A DNA stretch of 64,000 nt from Dechloromonas sp. ZY10 (GTDB lineage: Bacteria > Pseudomonadota > Gammaproteobacteria > Burkholderiales > Rhodocyclaceae). The notes under the pieces are model-generated. The model saw only the letters and a list, made by a program, of their open reading frames with translations. It made no database searches and was not told the origin of the DNA. The DNA is taken from contig NZ_CP144212.1 of assembly GCF_041378895.1 (NCBI RefSeq), positions 3,085,501 through 3,149,500 of the forward strand, in the 5' to 3' direction. The position numbers and the translations under genes were made by a program. Below, piece after piece: positions 25,531-34,550 of the stretch. How positions within the stretch are numbered: the first letter of the stretch is position 1; each line of letters opens with the position of its first letter.

Positions 25531-28350
25531 TTAAAACTCAGCCCATTCGTCGTCCTCATTGGGATCGTCCGGCGGCAGCGATGCCGGAATCCCGGTCGGC
25601 TTGCGACTTCCCGAGCGCGAGGCGACCGACTTAGCCGCGAGGTGCGGGACGGCACCGAGCTGGACCGACGCAACAGCCCCGGCGTTGAGGCGGAACACGC
25701 CAACCGCATTGACCAAGCCCTGCGCCTGCTCTTCCAGGCTCTCCGCCGCCGCCGAGGCCTGCTCGACCAAGGCTGCGTTCTGCTGGGTCACTTCGTCCAT
25801 CTGCGATACGGCCTGGGTCACCTGTTCGATCCCGGCACTCTGCTCGCGGCTGGCATTCGAGATGTCGGTCACCAGAGCGGCCACCCGCTGGAAGCTTGCC
25901 ACCACCTCGTCCATGGTCGCTCCGGCCTGGCCGACCAGACGTGCGCCGCTATCAACCTTGCCGACCGAATCGTCGATCAGTTCCTTGATTTCCTTGGCCG
26001 CGTTGGCCGAGCGCTGCGCCAGGTTGCGCACTTCGCTGGCAACCACGGCAAAACCGCGTCCTTGCTCACCGGCACGGGCCGCTTCGACCGCCGCATTGAG
26101 TGCCAGGATATTGGTCTGGAAGGCAATGCCGTTGATCACGCCAATGATGTCAGCAATCCGCTGCGAGCTTTCCTGGATGCCGTTCATGGTATTGACGACG
26201 TCCTTGACCATCTGACCGCCACGCAGCGCGATCTCGTTGCTGCGGTTGGCCAGTTCGTTGGCCTGGCGGGCGTTATCGGCATTCTGGCGAACCGTGCTGT
26301 TAAGCTGCTCCATCGAACTGGAGGTTTCCTCCAACGAGGAAGCCTGTTCTTCGGTACGGGCCGACAGATCACTGTTACCGGCTGCAATTTCCTTGGCGGC
26401 GGTATTGATCGCCTCGGTCGCTTCCTTGATGCTGCCGACGACTTCGCGCAGGCGTTCGATAGTGCTGTTGGTATCGTCCTTCAACTGCCCGAAAATACCG
26501 GAGAAGTCAGCATCAATGGTTTGCGTCAGATCACCGCCGGCAACCCGCGAAAGCACTTCGGAGGTCGCGTTGAGAGCCTGCTGAGTGTTATCGAGCAGGC
26601 GATTCAGATCGCTGGCCAGGGTGTGGAAGAAACCGGTCTTGCCATCTACCGACAGGCGCATGCCGAGTTCACCCTGTGTCGCGGCGCCGACGATTTGCGC
26701 AATCTCCTGCTCGACCAGCACTTCGGCCGTGCGGTCCTTCCATTCGGCCACCGTCCCGAGGCGCTCGCCGCGCTCGTTGATCACCGGGTTGGCAGTCACC
26801 ACCAGATGACGGCCGCCAATTTCCAGGGCTGCGGTGTAAGGCTTGCTGAGATTGGCCAGCAGGCCAGCCTGATGCGCCGGATTTTTGTGGAAGCTGTCGA
26901 TGTTGACGCCAATCAGACGATCCGGGTTGAAGTTGGGCAACTGCGACTTGATCGCGGCCTCGGCCCCCTTGAGGATACCCACGACCGAATGATTGGTGTA
27001 GGTCACGGTACGGTTGCTGTCGGCGATCATCACCCCGGTCGAAACGTTGTCGAGCGCGATCTTGACCCGCGTCATCTCGTTTGCCACCCGCTGCTGCTCG
27101 ACCAGATCGAAGCCCAGGCGAATCTGCATCGACTCCAGCCCCTGCAGCACCTCGCCGATTTCGTCATCACGACCGATGTTGAGCAAGGTGTCAAAACGCC
27201 CCTCGGCCATTGCCCGGAAGGCTGACAAAATGCTGTCGAAAGCCCCCATCAGGCCGCTCAGCAGACGCGACACCAGCAACCAGGAAGCCACCACCAAACC
27301 CAGAACCAGGGCAATCAGAAGATTGCGCAACATCGCGGCAGCATCACTAGCTGCTTTCATTTCCTCCTGGGCGGCATCTTCCTGAATCTGCTTGAGGGCA
27401 CTCACTGCGCCATCCAGAGGCTCGGACAACCGCTGCACCGTCGGCCACAGGCGTTCAGCCTGTTCAAACTCACCCGCTTTCAGATGTGCGCTGAGCGGCA
27501 GTCGGGCCTCCTTCAGATAAGCCTGGCGACCAGCCTCATACTGCTCGGCCAGAGCCTTTTCCTTGGCGTCCATCTGCGTCGCCGAGTAGCGCTCCCAACT
27601 CACTTTGTTTGCGGCTGCATTTCTGTCGACTTGAGCCAGGTTTTTTTCAACCAGCTTGGGGTCACGCGATTTCAGTGCTTCCAGCATCAGCAACTGATTG
27701 CTCAGCGAACGCGACTGGATCGCCGCAATATCGCTGGTTGCCTGCATCCGATCGAGATGCAGGCTTTCCAGCCGATGATTGCTCTGGTTGACTCCGTACA
27801 GCCCGGCCGCGCCGACCGCCACCAAGGCTATCGACAGTGCTGCCACCAACCCTTGCAGACGCTGCTTGAGGCCCATTCGGCCAAGGAAACCGCCCCCCCC
27901 GCTAACCACCGCGCCGTGCTCGATCCGCTGCCCGCCCTGCTTCTTCTCGCGGAACATCCGGTAGGCGGCTTCGCAGGCCTCGACCGCTTGCCGCGACGGT
28001 TTGCGGCGCACCGACATGTAGCCAACTACTTGCCCACCTTCGCGGATCGGCGTCGCATGCGCTTCAACCCAGTAATAGTCGCCGTTTTTGCAGCGGTTCT
28101 TGACGTAGCCGACCCACGGCCGCCCGGCCTTGAGGTCACGCCAGAAATCGGCAAAGGCCTCGACCGGCATATCCGGGTGGCGCACCAGATTGTGCGGCTG
28201 CCCGATCAATTCAGCTTCGGTGAAGCCGGAAATATCAATAAACGTCTGGTTGATATAGGTGATCTGACCTTTCAGATCGGTTTTTGAAACGATGATTTGG
28301 TCATCGCCAAGAACAATTTCATTCTGGGTGACTGGCAGATTAGTCCGCAT
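25531..28350 (-). CDS. Methyl-accepting chemotaxis protein with Aer-like PAS, two TM helices and a second PAS
   Basis: 939 residues. Domains in order: an Aer-like PAS (residues ~20-120; [36 protein letters not shown]); TM1 near 170-190; a four-helix periplasmic sensor; TM2 near 345-367; a HAMP-like segment; a second PAS near 440-555 ([21 protein letters not shown]); another HAMP-like helix ([15 protein letters not shown]); and a long signalling domain with the conserved hairpin [20 protein letters not shown] near 755. The C-terminus DDEWAEF fits the xWxxF CheR/CheB tether. It probably combines redox or small-molecule sensing inside the cell with periplasmic sensing. No che genes are nearby; it ends at its own terminator. 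Confidence 0.95.
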   Translation of the reverse strand: MRTNLPVTQNEIVLGDDQIIVSKTDLKGQITYINQTFIDISGFTEAELIGQPHNLVRHPDMPVEAFADFWRDLKAGRPWVGYVKNRCKNGDYYWVEAHATPIREGGQVVGYMSVRRKPSRQAVEACEAAYRMFREKKQGGQRIEHGAVVSGGGGFLGRMGLKQRLQGLVAALSIALVAVGAAGLYGVNQSNHRLESLHLDRMQATSDIAAIQSRSLSNQLLMLEALKSRDPKLVEKNLAQVDRNAAANKVSWERYSATQMDAKEKALAEQYEAGRQAYLKEARLPLSAHLKAGEFEQAERLWPTVQRLSEPLDGAVSALKQIQEDAAQEEMKAASDAAAMLRNLLIALVLGLVVASWLLVSRLLSGLMGAFDSILSAFRAMAEGRFDTLLNIGRDDEIGEVLQGLESMQIRLGFDLVEQQRVANEMTRVKIALDNVSTGVMIADSNRTVTYTNHSVVGILKGAEAAIKSQLPNFNPDRLIGVNIDSFHKNPAHQAGLLANLSKPYTAALEIGGRHLVVTANPVINERGERLGTVAEWKDRTAEVLVEQEIAQIVGAATQGELGMRLSVDGKTGFFHTLASDLNRLLDNTQQALNATSEVLSRVAGGDLTQTIDADFSGIFGQLKDDTNSTIERLREVVGSIKEATEAINTAAKEIAAGNSDLSARTEEQASSLEETSSSMEQLNSTVRQNADNARQANELANRSNEIALRGGQMVKDVVNTMNGIQESSQRIADIIGVINGIAFQTNILALNAAVEAARAGEQGRGFAVVASEVRNLAQRSANAAKEIKELIDDSVGKVDSGARLVGQAGATMDEVVASFQRVAALVTDISNASREQSAGIEQVTQAVSQMDEVTQQNAALVEQASAAAESLEEQAQGLVNAVGVFRLNAGAVASVQLGAVPHLAAKSVASRSGSRKPTGIPASLPPDDPNEDDEWAEF

Positions 28351-28539
28351 CTTCTTGTTACCCCCAACAATCCCGAAAAAACCCCAAACAACGCTCGCCC
28401 CGCCAACCGTTACCAGCTCCGACGACGATTCGCCACCAAGTATTCAACTGCACCGGAGGTGCGCCAATGCCGAGGCTGCGCCGCTCCGCGCGACCTAGCG
28501 CGAAGCCTAGCGCAACTGCATCGGCTTGAGCAAAAAAAT

Positions 28540-30015
28540 TTACAGCCCGAGGCTGTCCCACAAGCCATCGATGCGATTTTTCACGGCTGCATCCATGACA
28601 ATCGGGCGCCCCCACTCACGCTGGGTCTCACCCGGCCACTTATTGGTTGCGTCGATGCCCATTTTGGAACCCAGGCCGGCCACCGGTGAGGCGAAATCCA
28701 GGTAGTCGATCGGCGTGTTGTCGACCAGCGTCGTATCACGTACGGCGTCGAAACGCGTGGTCATCGCCCAGATCACTTCCTTCCAGTCACGGATGTCAAT
28801 ATCGTCATCGACCACGATGATGGTCTTGGTATACATGAACTGACGCAAGAAGGACCAGATCCCGAACATCACCCGCTTGGCGTGACCAGGATAGGCTTTC
28901 TTGATGCTGACAATCGCCATCCGGTAGGAGCAGCCTTCGGGCGGCAGGTAGAAATCGACAATTTCGGTGAACTGCTTCTGCAACAGCGGCACAAACACCT
29001 CGTTCAGCGCCACGCCGAGAATCGCCGGCTCGTCGGGTGGCTTGCCGGTGTAGGTGCTGTGATAGATCGGGTTTTTCCGCATCGTGACACGGTCGACCGT
29101 GAACACAGGGAATTCTGCCTGCTCGTTGTAATAGCCGGTGTGGTCGCCGTAGGGACCTTCAAGCGCCATTTCGCCGGGATGGATCACCCCTTCGAGGACG
29201 ATCTCGGCCCGTGCCGGCACCTGTAGCGTCGAGCCGAGACATTGCGTCAGCTCGGTCTTGCTGCCACGCAGCAGCCCGGCAAACTGATATTCGGAGAGCG
29301 AATCCGGCACCGGCGTCACCGCACCGAGGATGGTCGCCGGATCGCAGCCGAGCACCACGGCGACCGGGAAAGGCTGACCGGGATTTGCCAGTTGATGTTC
29401 GCGGAAGTCGAGTGCGCCACCACGATGCGCCAGCCAACGCATGATCACCTTGTTCGGCCCAAGCACCTGCTGGCGGTAGATACCCAGATTCTGCCGACTC
29501 TTGTGCGGCCCGCGCGTCACCACCAGCCCCCAGGTAATCAGCGGGGCAACATCGCCCGGCCAGCAATGCTGGATCGGCAAACGCGACAGATCGACATCCT
29601 TGCCTTCCCAGACGATTTCCTGGCACAGCGCCGACGACACCTTTTTTGGCGCCATGTTGAGTACGTTTTTCAACATCGGCAGCTTGTCCCAGGCGTCTTT
29701 CAACCCCTTGGGCGGCTCCGGCTCCTTCAAGTACGCCAGCAGCTTGCCGACTTCACGCAGCGCTGCAACCGACTCCTCGCCCATCCCCAGCGCCACCCGG
29801 CGGGGCGTGCCGAACAGGTTGGCCAGGACCGGCATGCTGTGCGCACGCTCGCCGGCCTTCGGTTGCTCGAAAAGCAGTGCCGGACCGCCAGCGCGCAGCA
29901 CACGGTCACCGATTTCGGTCATTTCGAGGTGCGTATCAACCGGGACCTGAACCCGCTTCAATTCGCCGTCTTTTTCCAATTGCGCGATGAAATCGCGCAG
30001 GTCGATATATTTCAC
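28540..30015 (-). CDS. ubiD: UbiD, prFMN-dependent 3-polyprenyl-4-hydroxybenzoate decarboxylase
   Basis: 491 residues from a GTG start ([20 protein letters not shown]), the usual size of the family. It decarboxylates the octaprenyl-hydroxybenzoate intermediate of ubiquinone biosynthesis and needs the prenylated FMN made by UbiX, which is not in the window. The catalytic stretch [15 protein letters not shown] with its essential Glu is present, as are the RQNLGIYR and HRGGALDF motifs that bind the cofactor and metal. It is in one direction with a PilZ gene and ubiA (31058-31939), whose product makes its substrate. A 14-bp CACGGTCGACCGTG palindrome falls inside the coding sequence. Confidence 0.97.
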   Translation of the reverse strand: MKYIDLRDFIAQLEKDGELKRVQVPVDTHLEMTEIGDRVLRAGGPALLFEQPKAGERAHSMPVLANLFGTPRRVALGMGEESVAALREVGKLLAYLKEPEPPKGLKDAWDKLPMLKNVLNMAPKKVSSALCQEIVWEGKDVDLSRLPIQHCWPGDVAPLITWGLVVTRGPHKSRQNLGIYRQQVLGPNKVIMRWLAHRGGALDFREHQLANPGQPFPVAVVLGCDPATILGAVTPVPDSLSEYQFAGLLRGSKTELTQCLGSTLQVPARAEIVLEGVIHPGEMALEGPYGDHTGYYNEQAEFPVFTVDRVTMRKNPIYHSTYTGKPPDEPAILGVALNEVFVPLLQKQFTEIVDFYLPPEGCSYRMAIVSIKKAYPGHAKRVMFGIWSFLRQFMYTKTIIVVDDDIDIRDWKEVIWAMTTRFDAVRDTTLVDNTPIDYLDFASPVAGLGSKMGIDATNKWPGETQREWGRPIVMDAAVKNRIDGLWDSLGL

Positions 30016-30032
30016 TTCAGCATCCGTTGATA

Positions 30033-31019
30033 TCAGTTTTCGCCGACCAAACGCCCATAGACAAACGCCGTCAGCGCAAACTGGGCAGATGCCTCGACGT
30101 CGACAAAACGCAGCCCGAGAAAGTGCGGCATGGCCTGATCGGCATCGACCCGCGCATTGCAAACCTCGGCAGTCAGTGCCAGAACCGTATCCAGCCCCTG
30201 CACACTGACCTTGAACTTGGCCAGAATCTGATCACCCTTCCCCGCTACCGCCTGTTTGGTACGCAAACCGGCCCCCGTGGCACTCAAATCAATGATCTTG
30301 CCCGCCCCTTCCTTGCCCGAAGGCAAGCTCAGCGCAGCGATCAACTCGGTATCAATCCGCGGGCTCTTGCGCACTTCCTGAACCCCGACTTCGCGCGGGT
30401 AGGCAAGGTGCAGGTGCGGGTAAGGTACATTGGTCTGGCGCAGCACACTGGTAGGGAAGGCATAGGCACTCAAACCCGAGAAAAACCGGCCGACAAAGGC
30501 CTGACCTTCGCGCAGGATCACCGGCGCACCGTTGACCTCGGGTACGCTGACAATCACACCGGCGTTTTTGGCATAGCCGATCAGACGTACCAGATAGCGT
30601 TGCGAGGCATCGGCCGAGCCCTGTAGCTGGATTGTGTCGCCAACCTGGATGCGCGCCGCCTCAAGCGCCACCACGCTCGGTTTGTCATTTTTTTTGGCAG
30701 GAGCGGCGGCGGCACTCGCCGATGCGCCACTGGCCACCGCACTCTGCTGCTGCGCAATCACTGCATCGCGCAAGGGACTGCGTTCAACGCGCGAAGTCAA
30801 CGGCCGGATCGCGGTCGGCAACGGCGCCAGATCACCATCCTGAAACAACCTGAACCAGCCCTTGGCGATCGCCGCCTCGGCCTCGGCACGCGTAGGAATC
30901 GCTTCGCCGCGCCCGAAAATCAACTCCTTGTCGCCGTTGTAAATGGCCCAGCGCAAGGGCTTGCCGATCTCGATATCGTCGATGGTCAATCTGACGAATT
31001 TTTTGCCGTCGTCCAACAT
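30033..31019 (-). CDS. YcgR-like PilZ-domain c-di-GMP-binding protein
   Basis: 328 residues. The C-terminal third is a PilZ domain: the first element VRKSPR fits RxxxR and DLSATGAG fits [DN]xSxxG, so c-di-GMP binding is expected. The preceding ~120 residues ([19 protein letters not shown]..) resemble the YcgR N-terminal (PilZN) domain. An additional N-terminal ~110 residues ([18 protein letters not shown]) and an Ala-rich linker are not recognised. YcgR-type proteins slow flagella on binding c-di-GMP. It is located 17 bp before ubiD and 38 bp after ubiA, an unexpected place for a motility regulator. Confidence 0.88.
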   Translation of the reverse strand: MLDDGKKFVRLTIDDIEIGKPLRWAIYNGDKELIFGRGEAIPTRAEAEAAIAKGWFRLFQDGDLAPLPTAIRPLTSRVERSPLRDAVIAQQQSAVASGASASAAAAPAKKNDKPSVVALEAARIQVGDTIQLQGSADASQRYLVRLIGYAKNAGVIVSVPEVNGAPVILREGQAFVGRFFSGLSAYAFPTSVLRQTNVPYPHLHLAYPREVGVQEVRKSPRIDTELIAALSLPSGKEGAGKIIDLSATGAGLRTKQAVAGKGDQILAKFKVSVQGLDTVLALTAEVCNARVDADQAMPHFLGLRFVDVEASAQFALTAFVYGRLVGEN

Positions 31020-31057
31020 CCAGTCAAAACCCCCCGGCTAAACTCAGCGCATTCCAG

Positions 31058-31939
31058 CTATTGCCGGACCAGCAGGTAGTCGAGAACTATCCCGACAAAA
31101 ATCACCAGCCCGACATAATTGTTATTGAGGAATGCCTTGAAACACGCCACCCGCTCCCGCTCCCGAATCAGGGTGTAGTGCCACCCCATAATGCCGGCAG
31201 CGAGCAGCAGCGCAAAAAAATAAACTCCACCCAGCTTGAGATAGACCCCAACCCCGGCGAGAAGTGCCAGAGTTGCGGCATAGCAGGCCATCACTGCCGC
31301 AACGTCGAAGCGGCCAAAAGTAATCGCCGAGGTCCGGATACCGATCTTCAGATCGTCATTGCGATCGACCATCGCATACTCGGTATCGTAGGCAACCGCC
31401 CAGAACACGTTCGCCAGCAACAGGATCCAGGCCACCGGAGGTACCGTGTCGAGGTGGGCCGCATAGGCCATCGGAATGCCAAAACCGAAGGCAATGCCAA
31501 GGTAGGCCTGAGGAATCGCAAAAAAACGTTTGGTGAACGGGTAACTCGCTGCCAGCAGCAAGGCTGGCAGCGACATCCAGATCACCAGCGGCCGCCCCAG
31601 CGCCAATACCAGTAGAAACGCAAGCGCCGACAGGATGGCAAACAGCCAGAGCGCCTCACGCGTCGTCACCCGCCCCGCCGTCAGCGGGCGTTGTGCGGTA
31701 CGCTCGACGTGGCGGTCAAAGTCGCGGTCGGCAAAATCGTTGATCACGCACCCGGCCGAGCGCATCAGGATGGTTCCCAGGATAAAAACCAGCACCACCG
31801 GCCACTCCGGCCGCCCCTCGGCTGACAACCAGACCCCCCAGAGGGTCGGCCAGAGCAGCAGCAAGATGCCGATCGGCTTATCAAGCCGCATCAATTTGAA
31901 ATAATCGCCGAGCCGGGAACGGAGTTGCAGGAATTCCAT
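31058..31939 (-). CDS. ubiA: UbiA, 4-hydroxybenzoate polyprenyltransferase
   Basis: 293 residues, multi-pass inner-membrane protein. Both aspartate-rich prenyl-diphosphate/Mg motifs are present: NDFADRDFD near residue 68 and DTEYAMVDRNDD near 190. It attaches the polyprenyl chain to 4-hydroxybenzoate, the step that precedes UbiD. No chorismate lyase gene (ubiC) is adjacent. Likely first gene of ubiA-PilZ-ubiD. Confidence 0.97.
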   Translation of the reverse strand: MEFLQLRSRLGDYFKLMRLDKPIGILLLLWPTLWGVWLSAEGRPEWPVVLVFILGTILMRSAGCVINDFADRDFDRHVERTAQRPLTAGRVTTREALWLFAILSALAFLLVLALGRPLVIWMSLPALLLAASYPFTKRFFAIPQAYLGIAFGFGIPMAYAAHLDTVPPVAWILLLANVFWAVAYDTEYAMVDRNDDLKIGIRTSAITFGRFDVAAVMACYAATLALLAGVGVYLKLGGVYFFALLLAAGIMGWHYTLIRERERVACFKAFLNNNYVGLVIFVGIVLDYLLVRQ

Positions 31940-32012
31940 CCGGCGATTTTACTCGCAGATTCGCGACTTGCGCCTGACTGGCGGGGAAAAGGCTGATGCC
32001 GCCCGGGCGAGG

Positions 32013-33017
32013 TCAGGACTTATCCATAAACCGCAACATCAGGTCGCGCCGATTCAAGGCGCCGGTTTTGACAAAAATCTGCTCAATATGGCTACGCACG
32101 GTCCAGAACGAGATGCCCAGCTGGCGGGCAATTTCCTTGTCCGGATCGCCAGCCAGGATACGCCGGCAGACATCGCGCTCACGCGGAGAAAGGTGCTGCC
32201 ACCAGCGATGCTCGCCGGCCCCGGGCACACCCTCGCGGCTACTGCCGTGGTCGAAAGCGGCATGCGCATGCAGGATGCGCTGGATGCGCCAGACCAGCTC
32301 CTCCGGCAAGAAAGGCTTGCAAATGAAATCATCCGCGCCGCTCTTCAGGGCCTGCAGGCGCTGAGTCTGGTCAGTGTAGGCCGACATCACCAGACTAGGC
32401 TGATGGCTGGCCTGGCGCTGGCGTACCTGGCGGACAAAGGCAGCCCCGCTGTGCCCGCCCTGGAGCAGGATGTCGGCAATCACCAACTGATATTTGCCCG
32501 GTGCATAGAGACGATGCGCGGCATCGACATCCGCCACCACATCGACTTCAAACCCCAGCACCCGGCAGATTTCGCCGACGTAGGCTGCATGCGACGCGGA
32601 GTCTTCCAGTACCAGCGCCCTTCCGATCTGTAGCGAGGTACTGGGCAAACGCCCCCAATAATCGACGAAGGACGCTAGTTCGTTCAGTTCCTCGCGCAGA
32701 AACACCTCTGTCGCTCCGGAAACCATCGCCTGATGCGCACACTGGCTGTCGCACTCGGCGGCGACAAAGGCGATCGGCAACATCGCCTGCGCAGGCGCCA
32801 GGCGGATGCTCTCGATCAGGCGAAAGCTGTCGCCTTCACCGAGTTGCCGCGCGATCAGCACCAGGCAATGGTTGCCCGCAGCCAGATGCTGCAAGGCGGC
32901 TGTCTCGGTCGCACAGTTGTCGCAGGCAAGACCGCTGCTTTCAGCAATTCGGGCAAAAATTGCGCGCTGGGTCGGAGATGGCTCGACACAAAGTATTTTT
33001 CGTTGGGCGGTAGTCAT
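32013..33017 (-). CDS. Response regulator with degenerate receiver, second receiver and LuxR-type HTH
   Basis: 334 residues from the ATG at 33017 (MTTAQRKILCVEPS). The first receiver (residues ~5-120) has lost the key residues: no acidic pair after ILCVE, Ala-Arg where the phospho-Asp should be (LVLIARQL), and Arg for the conserved Lys. The second receiver (~125-245) is intact, with Asp in QLVIADILL and Lys in DFICKPF. The C-terminal LuxR HTH (LSPRERDVCRRILAGDPDKEIARQLG) should bind DNA. Phosphorylation of the second receiver probably controls it, while the first may be a docking module. The cognate kinase is not adjacent. A perfect dyad lies upstream in the divergent promoter region. Confidence 0.88.
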   Translation of the reverse strand: MTTAQRKILCVEPSPTQRAIFARIAESSGLACDNCATETAALQHLAAGNHCLVLIARQLGEGDSFRLIESIRLAPAQAMLPIAFVAAECDSQCAHQAMVSGATEVFLREELNELASFVDYWGRLPSTSLQIGRALVLEDSASHAAYVGEICRVLGFEVDVVADVDAAHRLYAPGKYQLVIADILLQGGHSGAAFVRQVRQRQASHQPSLVMSAYTDQTQRLQALKSGADDFICKPFLPEELVWRIQRILHAHAAFDHGSSREGVPGAGEHRWWQHLSPRERDVCRRILAGDPDKEIARQLGISFWTVRSHIEQIFVKTGALNRRDLMLRFMDKS

Positions 33018-33133
33018 TATTTTCGTTATCGGGCGCGGGAAAGTCCGGCAACCAAGGCAAGCAGAAGAAATAGCGCGCAGTGCATCGGCACCGATTTTCA
33101 CCAATTTTGCGGTGACAAATCCAGTGCCGTCCT

Positions 33134-33178
33134 CCCCCTAAGAATAGGGGGTTGCCAGCCGGGGCCAACACCTAGAAT
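33134..33178 (+). promoter_or_regulatory. Perfect dyad and possible promoter in the divergent region
   Basis: CCCCCTA-AGAA-TAGGGGG (33134-33151) is a perfect 7-bp inverted repeat. A weak plus-strand promoter follows directly: TTGCCA (33152-33157), 15-bp spacer, TAGAAT (33173-33178). The position suits an activator site for the LuxR-type regulator encoded on the other side. This is inference; the dyad could instead be a hairpin. Confidence 0.45.
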
Positions 33179-33204
33179 GCGCATCTGACTTTTTGCCCCC
33201 AGCC

Positions 33205-33516
33205 ATGCCTCCTCCGCCTTCCTCCCTGATCAACCAGCTTTCCAGCGCACTGGCCCGCCTGGAGCAGCCGCTCGACGATGCCGATGTCCATGAGTTGATC
33301 GACCAGTTGAGCACGGCTACCCGGCAAGCCCTGGCCAGCGGCACCCTGCGCCCGGAGGAAGAACATTTCCTGCTTGAATTGCTGGAGGCGCTGGCAGAAA
33401 CCTGCATGAACTTCATGGAACAACAGCAGCATCTCGACCGCCAGCTGTATCGCACGGTCAACACCTGTCTGCACGATTATTCCACCGCACCGGAAACGCC
33501 CCCCCTGGCAGCCTGA
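33205..33516 (+). CDS. Small helical hypothetical protein
   Basis: 103 residues from the ATG at 33205 (a TTG at 33193 would add four residues). Predicted to be almost entirely helical (LINQLSSALARLEQPLDD; EEEHFLLELLEALAETCMNF), acidic, with no signal or membrane segment. It starts 187 bp from the divergent response regulator and precedes the alpha/beta hydrolase by 75 bp. No family recognised; it could be a partner or target of the regulator. Confidence 0.6.
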   Translation: MPPPPSSLINQLSSALARLEQPLDDADVHELIDQLSTATRQALASGTLRPEEEHFLLELLEALAETCMNFMEQQQHLDRQLYRTVNTCLHDYSTAPETPPLAA

Positions 33517-33591
33517 GCCAAAACGTTTCCGCTACGCATGGCTGCGTGTTTCGCGCTACCCTTGCGCCTCGTTTTTTCCTTTCCCCCGACG

Positions 33592-34485
33592 ATGCGCTCT
33601 TCCCGTTCAGAATTTCTCGATCTTCCCGATATCCGCCTGCACATCCGCCGCTGGGGCGACCCGGAGGCACCGACGCTGTTTCTGCTGCATGGCTGGATGG
33701 ACGTTTCCGCCTCCTGGCAGTTCGTCGTCGACCAGCTGGCCCGCGATTGGAACCTGATCGCGCCCGACTGGCGTGGTTTCGGCCCCTCGCAATGGCTGGA
33801 CCGGCCATATTACTTCGCCGAGCACGTCGGCGACATGGAGGCGATTCTCGACCACTATGCTCCCGACGGTCAGGTCAAGCTGGTTGGCCACAGCATGGGC
33901 GGCATCCTGGCCAGCCTCTACGCCGGCATTCGCCCGGAACGGGTCGAGCGCCTGATCTCGCTGGAGGGCTTCGGGATCGCGCCGATGCAGGCCGACCTGG
34001 CGCCGGAACGCTACCGGCAGTGGCTGGGGCAGATCCGTCAGCGCCCCAAGATGCACGTGCACCCGGACCGCGCCGCCTTTGCCCGGCGCCTGCAACGCGA
34101 TGACCGCTTCCTGCCGGCGGAGCGCGCCGATTATCTGGCCAAGCACCTCGGCCGCGTCGGCGAAGGTGAGAACAAGGCCGGCGAACGCCGGCACGGCATC
34201 GTCTGGAACGGCGACCCGTGGCACAAGATTTTCTCCCCCTATCTGTTCCGGCTTGAAGAGTCGATGGCGATCTGGCGCCAGATCACTTGCCCGGTGCTCT
34301 GGGTGGCCGCCCGCGAGTCGTGGATCGTCAAGGATTTCGCCACCCGCCCGGGCGACTGGGAAGCTCGCCGGGCCTGTTTCGGCCAGGTCGAGGAAGCCTG
34401 GGTCGACAACGCCGACCACATGCTGCACCACGACCAGCCGGAAGAAGTCGCACGGCTGATCGAGGACTGGTTCAGCCGCCCCTGA
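33592..34485 (+). CDS. Alpha/beta-fold hydrolase
   Basis: 297 residues from the ATG at 33592; earlier in-frame starts (33538) lack a ribosome site. Oxyanion region LFLLHGWMD, nucleophile elbow GHSMGG (Ser near 103), and catalytic His in DNADHMLHHDQP near the C-terminus. An acidic third member probably lies in the WVAARESWIVKD region. The fold covers esterases, C-C hydrolases and haloalkane-type enzymes, and the substrate is not predictable. Convergent with recG; a GTCGAC inverted repeat lies in the gap. Confidence 0.88.
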   Translation: MRSSRSEFLDLPDIRLHIRRWGDPEAPTLFLLHGWMDVSASWQFVVDQLARDWNLIAPDWRGFGPSQWLDRPYYFAEHVGDMEAILDHYAPDGQVKLVGHSMGGILASLYAGIRPERVERLISLEGFGIAPMQADLAPERYRQWLGQIRQRPKMHVHPDRAAFARRLQRDDRFLPAERADYLAKHLGRVGEGENKAGERRHGIVWNGDPWHKIFSPYLFRLEESMAIWRQITCPVLWVAARESWIVKDFATRPGDWEARRACFGQVEEAWVDNADHMLHHDQPEEVARLIEDWFSRP

Positions 34486-34496
34486 GGCCAGAACCG

Positions 34497-34541
34497 TCAC
34501 GGTCGACGCCGGAAAATGCCGTTTTTCAGCGTCGACCGTGA
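34497..34541. repeat. Inverted repeat with two CACGGTCGAC half-sites between convergent genes
   Basis: TCACGGTCGACGC (34497-34509) and its exact reverse complement GCGTCGACCGTGA (34529-34541) are separated by 19 nt that contain an imperfect inner stem. It lies between the hydrolase and recG 3' ends and shares its arms with the palindrome at 15959. It may act as a bidirectional transcript end or as a DNA-binding site. Confidence 0.75.
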
Positions 34542-34550
34542 ATTTCCGGC

